Shown here: one piece after another, positions 61,140-64,000 of the stretch
How the letters are laid out: each line of letters begins with the position of its first letter
Position numbering within the stretch: the first letter of the stretch is position 1
Notes under the pieces: generated by a model
Seen by the model: only the letters and a program-made list of their open reading frames with translations
The model's database searches: none
Told to the model about the DNA's origin: nothing
Assembly: GCF_000802965.1 (NCBI RefSeq)
Contig: NZ_JSAK01000038.1
Location: 1 to 64,000, forward strand
Source: Pseudomonas fluorescens
GTDB lineage: Bacteria > Pseudomonadota > Gammaproteobacteria > Pseudomonadales > Pseudomonadaceae
Direction of reading: 5' to 3'
DNA length: 64,000 nucleotides
Position numbers and translations under genes: made by a program

Positions 61140-61849
61140 TCAGCCAAAGGCATCCAGCGACGAATGCGTCGCTCAAGCCTTCCCGACAGATAGTTCGACG
61201 CCAACGTCACTGCGTAATACAGCGCAGCAGCCGTGAGGTAGAACAACAGATAATGACGCGTCGAACCCGCGCCTTGCTTGGCGGTGTACAACAGTTCGTT
61301 GGTGCCGACCACGCTGATCAACGCACTGTCCTTGATCAGGTTGATCCACAGGTTGGCCATCCCCGCGATCGCGTAAGGCGCCATGATCGGCAGCGTAACG
61401 CGGCGAAACAGGCCGAAACCGTGCAGGCCGAAAGCCTTGGCCGCTTCGATCTGGCCGTAGGGAATCGCCTGGATCGCAGCGCGGAAAATCTCCGAGGCGT
61501 AGGCGCCCTGCACCAGACCGAGCACCACGATCGCCGCCAGTGGGCCGCTGACATTGATCGTGTCGTAACCGAGCCAGGCCATGAACGAGTTGAGCAGCAT
61601 GGAACCGACGTAATAAAGCAGCAGGATCAGCAGCAGCTCCGGTACGGCGCGAAACAGTGTGGTGTAACCACGGGCCACGGCCGCAATCGGTTTCGGTGCA
61701 CTCAGTTTGAGACAGGCCACCACCAATCCAATGGCCAACCCGACCACAAAGGCCCCGGCCGATATCTGCAGGGTCATCAAGAGCCCTTTCAACAGCGCCC
61801 CGCCCCACCCTTGTTCGCTGAAATTGATCAAATCGAACATTGCTGGCAT
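61136..61849 (-). CDS. Polar amino-acid ABC transporter permease (HisQ type)
   Basis: A 237-residue permease, paired with the following one. It shows GGALLKGLLMTLQISAGAFV, YTTLFRAVPELLLILLLYYV and the EAA loop region IEAAKAFGLHGFGLFRRVTL. GGAG lies before the ATG at 61849. Together the two permeases form the membrane channel for the solute bound by the protein at 62002-62790. Confidence 0.93.
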   Translation of the reverse strand: MPAMFDLINFSEQGWGGALLKGLLMTLQISAGAFVVGLAIGLVVACLKLSAPKPIAAVARGYTTLFRAVPELLLILLLYYVGSMLLNSFMAWLGYDTINVSGPLAAIVVLGLVQGAYASEIFRAAIQAIPYGQIEAAKAFGLHGFGLFRRVTLPIMAPYAIAGMANLWINLIKDSALISVVGTNELLYTAKQGAGSTRHYLLFYLTAAALYYAVTLASNYLSGRLERRIRRWMPLAE

Positions 61850-61881
61850 TAGAATCTCCAGTTGGCAAACGCGATCCCTTT

Positions 61882-61956
61882 TAGGAGCTGGCTTGCTAGC
61901 GATCGCGGTGTGTCAGACGCACCGCGTCGTGGCCATCGCCAGCAAGCCGGCTCCTA
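61882..61956. repeat. REPIN-like palindrome
   Basis: Two 22-base arms, TAGGAGC.GGCTTGCT.GCGAT and its complement, match at 20 of 22 positions and enclose GTGTGTCAGACGCACCGC-type loop sequence. This is the usual look of Pseudomonas REP doublets. It lies between the binding-protein and permease genes; a short half-copy, GGAGCTGGCTCC, follows at about 61986-61997. It may help to set unequal expression of binding protein and permease. Confidence 0.85.
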
Positions 61957-62001
61957 CATTTTGTGAAAACACCGTCTCACCTTGAAGGAGCTGGCTCCTA
62001 C

Positions 62002-62790
62002 TCAGAACGCCGGTTTCACGCTGGTACCGAAATAGCTCTGGGAGAGGTCGTCATAGTCCTTGCTCGCCAGCAGTTCCTGGATCGCCTTGTCGAGTTTGGC
62101 CTTGAGTTCGGTGTCGCCCTTGCGCAGGCCCGCGCCCACACCCTTGCCGAAGATCGGGTCGTATGGCACGGCGCCGAGGTATTCGAGGTTGCTGTTGGTG
62201 GCATCTGGGGTTTTGACGAAGGCCGCCATGGCCGTGCCATCCGCCATCATCAGGTCGATGCGGCCGGCAATCAGGTCGGCGTTGGCCGAATCCTGGGTGT
62301 CGTAATACTTAACGTCGGCAATTTTCTCGTAGTAGGTCTTCAGGTAGCTGGCGCTCACCGTCGAGTTCTGCACGCCGATGGTTTTGCCCTTGAGATCATC
62401 CGGATATTTGGTCACGGAAGTGCCTTTGGGGCCGACAATCGCAATCACCGAATCGTAATAAGCCTTGCTGAAGGCGATCTGTTTTTCCCGTTCTTCAGTC
62501 ACCGACATCGAGGAAAAAATCACGTCGATCTTCTTCGCCAGCAACGACGGAATGATCCCGTCCCACGCCACTTCCTTGATCTCGCATTCGGCTTTCATTT
62601 CGCTGCACAGCTTGTGGATCAGGTCGACTTCAAAGCCCTTCCACTCACCGTTGGCCTGTTTCTCGGTGTACGGCGGATAGGGTTCGGCGGCGACCGCGAA
62701 GCGGATCGGTTGGGCTTGGGCCGCGCTCATGCCAGCCAGCAATACGCAAGCGGCGCCAGTCAACCAGTGTGCAAAACGTCGATTTCCCAT
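62002..62790 (-). CDS. Cationic/polar amino-acid ABC transporter binding protein
   Basis: A 262-residue periplasmic binding protein. Signal peptide MGNRRFAHWLTGAACVLLAG, cleaved near AQAQ, then the class-3 binding protein fold: RFAVAAEPYPPYTEKQANGE, WDGIIPSLLAKKIDVIFSSM and SVTEEREKQIAFSKAYYDS. The last segment is close to ArgT/HisJ-type proteins, so lysine/arginine/ornithine or a related amine is a plausible ligand (inference). The start at 62790 has GGGAAAACAAC before it; an earlier ATG at 62853 would break the signal peptide. It is upstream of the permeases across the REPIN. Confidence 0.93.
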   Translation of the reverse strand: MGNRRFAHWLTGAACVLLAGMSAAQAQPIRFAVAAEPYPPYTEKQANGEWKGFEVDLIHKLCSEMKAECEIKEVAWDGIIPSLLAKKIDVIFSSMSVTEEREKQIAFSKAYYDSVIAIVGPKGTSVTKYPDDLKGKTIGVQNSTVSASYLKTYYEKIADVKYYDTQDSANADLIAGRIDLMMADGTAMAAFVKTPDATNSNLEYLGAVPYDPIFGKGVGAGLRKGDTELKAKLDKAIQELLASKDYDDLSQSYFGTSVKPAF

Positions 62791-62816
62791 GTTGTTTTCC
62801 CGTCTTTTTATTGGTG

Positions 62817-64000
62817 TTAGCGAGTTTGATGAGCGTTGACGAATTGCCGGCAACGCTCGCTGCGTGGGTGTACGAACACTTCGTCCGGCGAACCGGTTTC
62901 CTCGATCAGGCCTTGATGCAGGAAGGCGACTTTGGAAGAGACATCACGTGCGAAAGCCATTTCATGGGTCACCAGGATCATGGTCCGGCCTTCTTCGGCG
63001 AGAGAGCGGATCACCCGCAGCACTTCCCCGACCAGTTCCGGGTCGAGTGCCGAGGTGGGTTCATCGAACAGCATGACTTTGGGCCGCATGGCCAAAGCCC
63101 GGGCGATGGCCACCCGTTGTTGCTGTCCCCCGGAAAGAAACGCCGGGTATTCGTTGCGCTTTGCCGCCAGCCCCACGCGTTCGAGCAACGCTTCGGCCCG
63201 TTCAGTGGCCTCCGCTTTGCTCTCGCGCAGGACCTGGGTCGGCGCTTCGATGAGGTTTTCCAGCACCGTGCGATGGGGCCAGAGATTGAAGTTCTGGAAC
63301 ACCATGCCCAGGCTCGAACGGATGCGCACCAGCTGCTTGGCATCGGACACCAGCGGCGCGCCGGGTCGGGTGTGGTTCAGGTGGATGCTTTCGCCGTCCA
63401 CCAGAATCCGCCCCTGGTCCGGGACTTCGAGCATGTTGATGCAGCGCAGCAAGGTACTTTTGCCCGAGCCGCTGGCGCCGATCAGCGAGATCACCTCGCC
63501 TTCGCGGGCCGTCAGGGACACGCCTTTGAGCACTTCTATATTGCCGAAGCGTTTGTGCAGGCGATCGACTTCGATCATGGTCCGGGCGGCATTCGGCTGA
63601 ACCGTCGCTTCGCTGGTGACGCGGCTGATCACAGGCCGTGGCGCTTCGCCTTTCAGCACCAAAACAAAATCGCGAATCCGCTGACACGCTTCGGCCAACC
63701 GCTCTTCACTGAGGGTGAACGACAGCCGCACAAAACCCTGGGCCGGTTCACCGAATGCGGCGGCATCCAGCACCGACACCCGCGCTTCGCGCAACAACCG
63801 CCAGGCGAACTCCAGCGACGTCAGGCCAGTGCCGCGCACGTCCACCAGCACGAACATGCCGGCGTCGGGTTTGAGCACTGAAATCCCCGCACAGTCCGAC
63901 AGCCCCGCCACCACCAGATCACGCCGACGCCGATAAATGTCGCGCATGCCGTGGGTGACTTCGTCGTGGGCTTCCACCGCTTTCAGTGCGGCTTCCATGA
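62817..64000 (-). CDS. PLP aminotransferase fused to an amino-acid ABC transporter ATPase (partial)
   Basis: The frame runs off the right edge of the window. What is seen, about 393 residues, has two parts. Residues 1-120 are the C-terminal domain of a class I/II PLP aminotransferase: ISVLKPDAGMFVLVDVRGTG and SVLDAAAFGEPAQGFVRLSF. A 25-residue linker leads, with no stop, to a complete ABC ATPase of the HisP/GlnQ type: Walker A GASGSGKST, Q-loop VFQNFNLWPHRTV, signature LSGGQQQR, Walker B MLFDEPTSALDPELV and H-loop VTHEMAF. A possible internal ATG at 63578 (MIEVDRLHKRFGN) lacks a ribosome site, so one protein is more likely. A fused enzyme and importer motor is unusual and implies that uptake and transamination of one solute are linked. 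Confidence 0.88.
   Translation of the reverse strand, partial: MEAALKAVEAHDEVTHGMRDIYRRRRDLVVAGLSDCAGISVLKPDAGMFVLVDVRGTGLTSLEFAWRLLREARVSVLDAAAFGEPAQGFVRLSFTLSEERLAEACQRIRDFVLVLKGEAPRPVISRVTSEATVQPNAARTMIEVDRLHKRFGNIEVLKGVSLTAREGEVISLIGASGSGKSTLLRCINMLEVPDQGRILVDGESIHLNHTRPGAPLVSDAKQLVRIRSSLGMVFQNFNLWPHRTVLENLIEAPTQVLRESKAEATERAEALLERVGLAAKRNEYPAFLSGGQQQRVAIARALAMRPKVMLFDEPTSALDPELVGEVLRVIRSLAEEGRTMILVTHEMAFARDVSSKVAFLHQGLIEETGSPDEVFVHPRSERCRQFVNAHQTR

Noticed and set aside
1..64000. CRISPR array, tRNA or rRNA genes
   Set aside because: No regularly spaced short repeats of CRISPR type were seen; the direct repeats found are single pairs or protein-coding units. No cloverleaf or rRNA sequence was recognised by eye, although a tRNA scan was not run.

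Overview
The window looks like Pseudomonas chromosome, most likely of the fluorescens/putida sort. The signs are a cat (catechol) locus, OprD-type and SphA-type outer-membrane proteins, a KatA-clade catalase, an orphan cbb3 oxidase ccoN-ccoQ pair, a REPIN-like palindrome and a PtrA-like small secreted protein. No tRNA, rRNA or CRISPR array was recognised. The calls rest on reading motifs in translated frames; no database search was run.

Layout. (1) 0-6 kb: aromatic-degradation debris. Chemotaxis receptor, catR and a catB/catC deletion fusion are all broken, while catA (catechol 1,2-dioxygenase) is intact with its own terminator; then a DUF6998-like protein, an alpha/beta-hydrolase esterase and a frameshifted DODA-type extradiol dioxygenase. 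(2) 6.8-13.2 kb: the most interesting block. An SphA-like outer-membrane protein faces a flavin monooxygenase fused to a cytochrome b5 domain, followed by a VanB-type FMN/[2Fe-2S] reductase and a LysR regulator. The porin and the monooxygenase share a 60-bp upstream element (52/60 identical) in the same orientation relative to each gene. This may be a regulon for an aromatic hydroxylation that uses an unusual electron-transfer arrangement. (3) 14-20 kb: minus-strand operon for a peptide-type ABC transporter (truncated dppB, fused dppC-dppD, dppF), an MlrC-type M81 metallopeptidase with a one-base frameshift, and a DadA/DauA-like oxidase; its upstream end has been cut by the remains of a higBA module. 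(4) 20-29 kb: small secreted protein, a complete IS5-family element just upstream of an OprD porin, IS630 and IS66 remnants, catalase and a group II intron RT fragment. (5) 29-42 kb: type II NADH-dehydrogenase-like enzyme, single-domain receiver, LysR remnant, a very large Ser/Thr-kinase-like/AAA/GAF/PAS/histidine kinase with a FixJ-like regulator, an LRAT-family pseudogene, a receiver fragment, and a DHA2 drug exporter with divergent LysR.

(6) 43-48 kb: hydrolase and methylenetetrahydrofolate-reductase remnants, the orphan ccoN-ccoQ pair, and a coupled atcB-atcC pair (2-aminothiazoline-4-carboxylate to cysteine pathway) preceded by a decayed substrate-binding protein. (7) 48-57 kb: a mobile-element-like island. 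It holds an IstB fragment, DUF2384/ParS-type antitoxins (some orphan), an XRE repressor with a clear operator and divergent partner, a Phd-like antitoxin, two group II intron domain V remnants, KfrA, a complete Xre-RES toxin-antitoxin pair, and about 1.9 kb of apparently empty DNA with a 59-bp palindrome. (8) 57-64 kb: well-kept core-like DNA. NIPSNAP protein, M14 deacylase, TetR regulator, an EamA exporter and an amino-acid ABC transporter whose ATPase is fused to a PLP aminotransferase that runs off the window.

Pseudogenes are unusually dense from 1 to 48 kb. Many differ from a working frame by a single base or stop codon, so sequencing error has to be excluded for the lightest cases, but the deletions and fusions (catB/catC, dppB/higB, IS66) cannot be explained that way.
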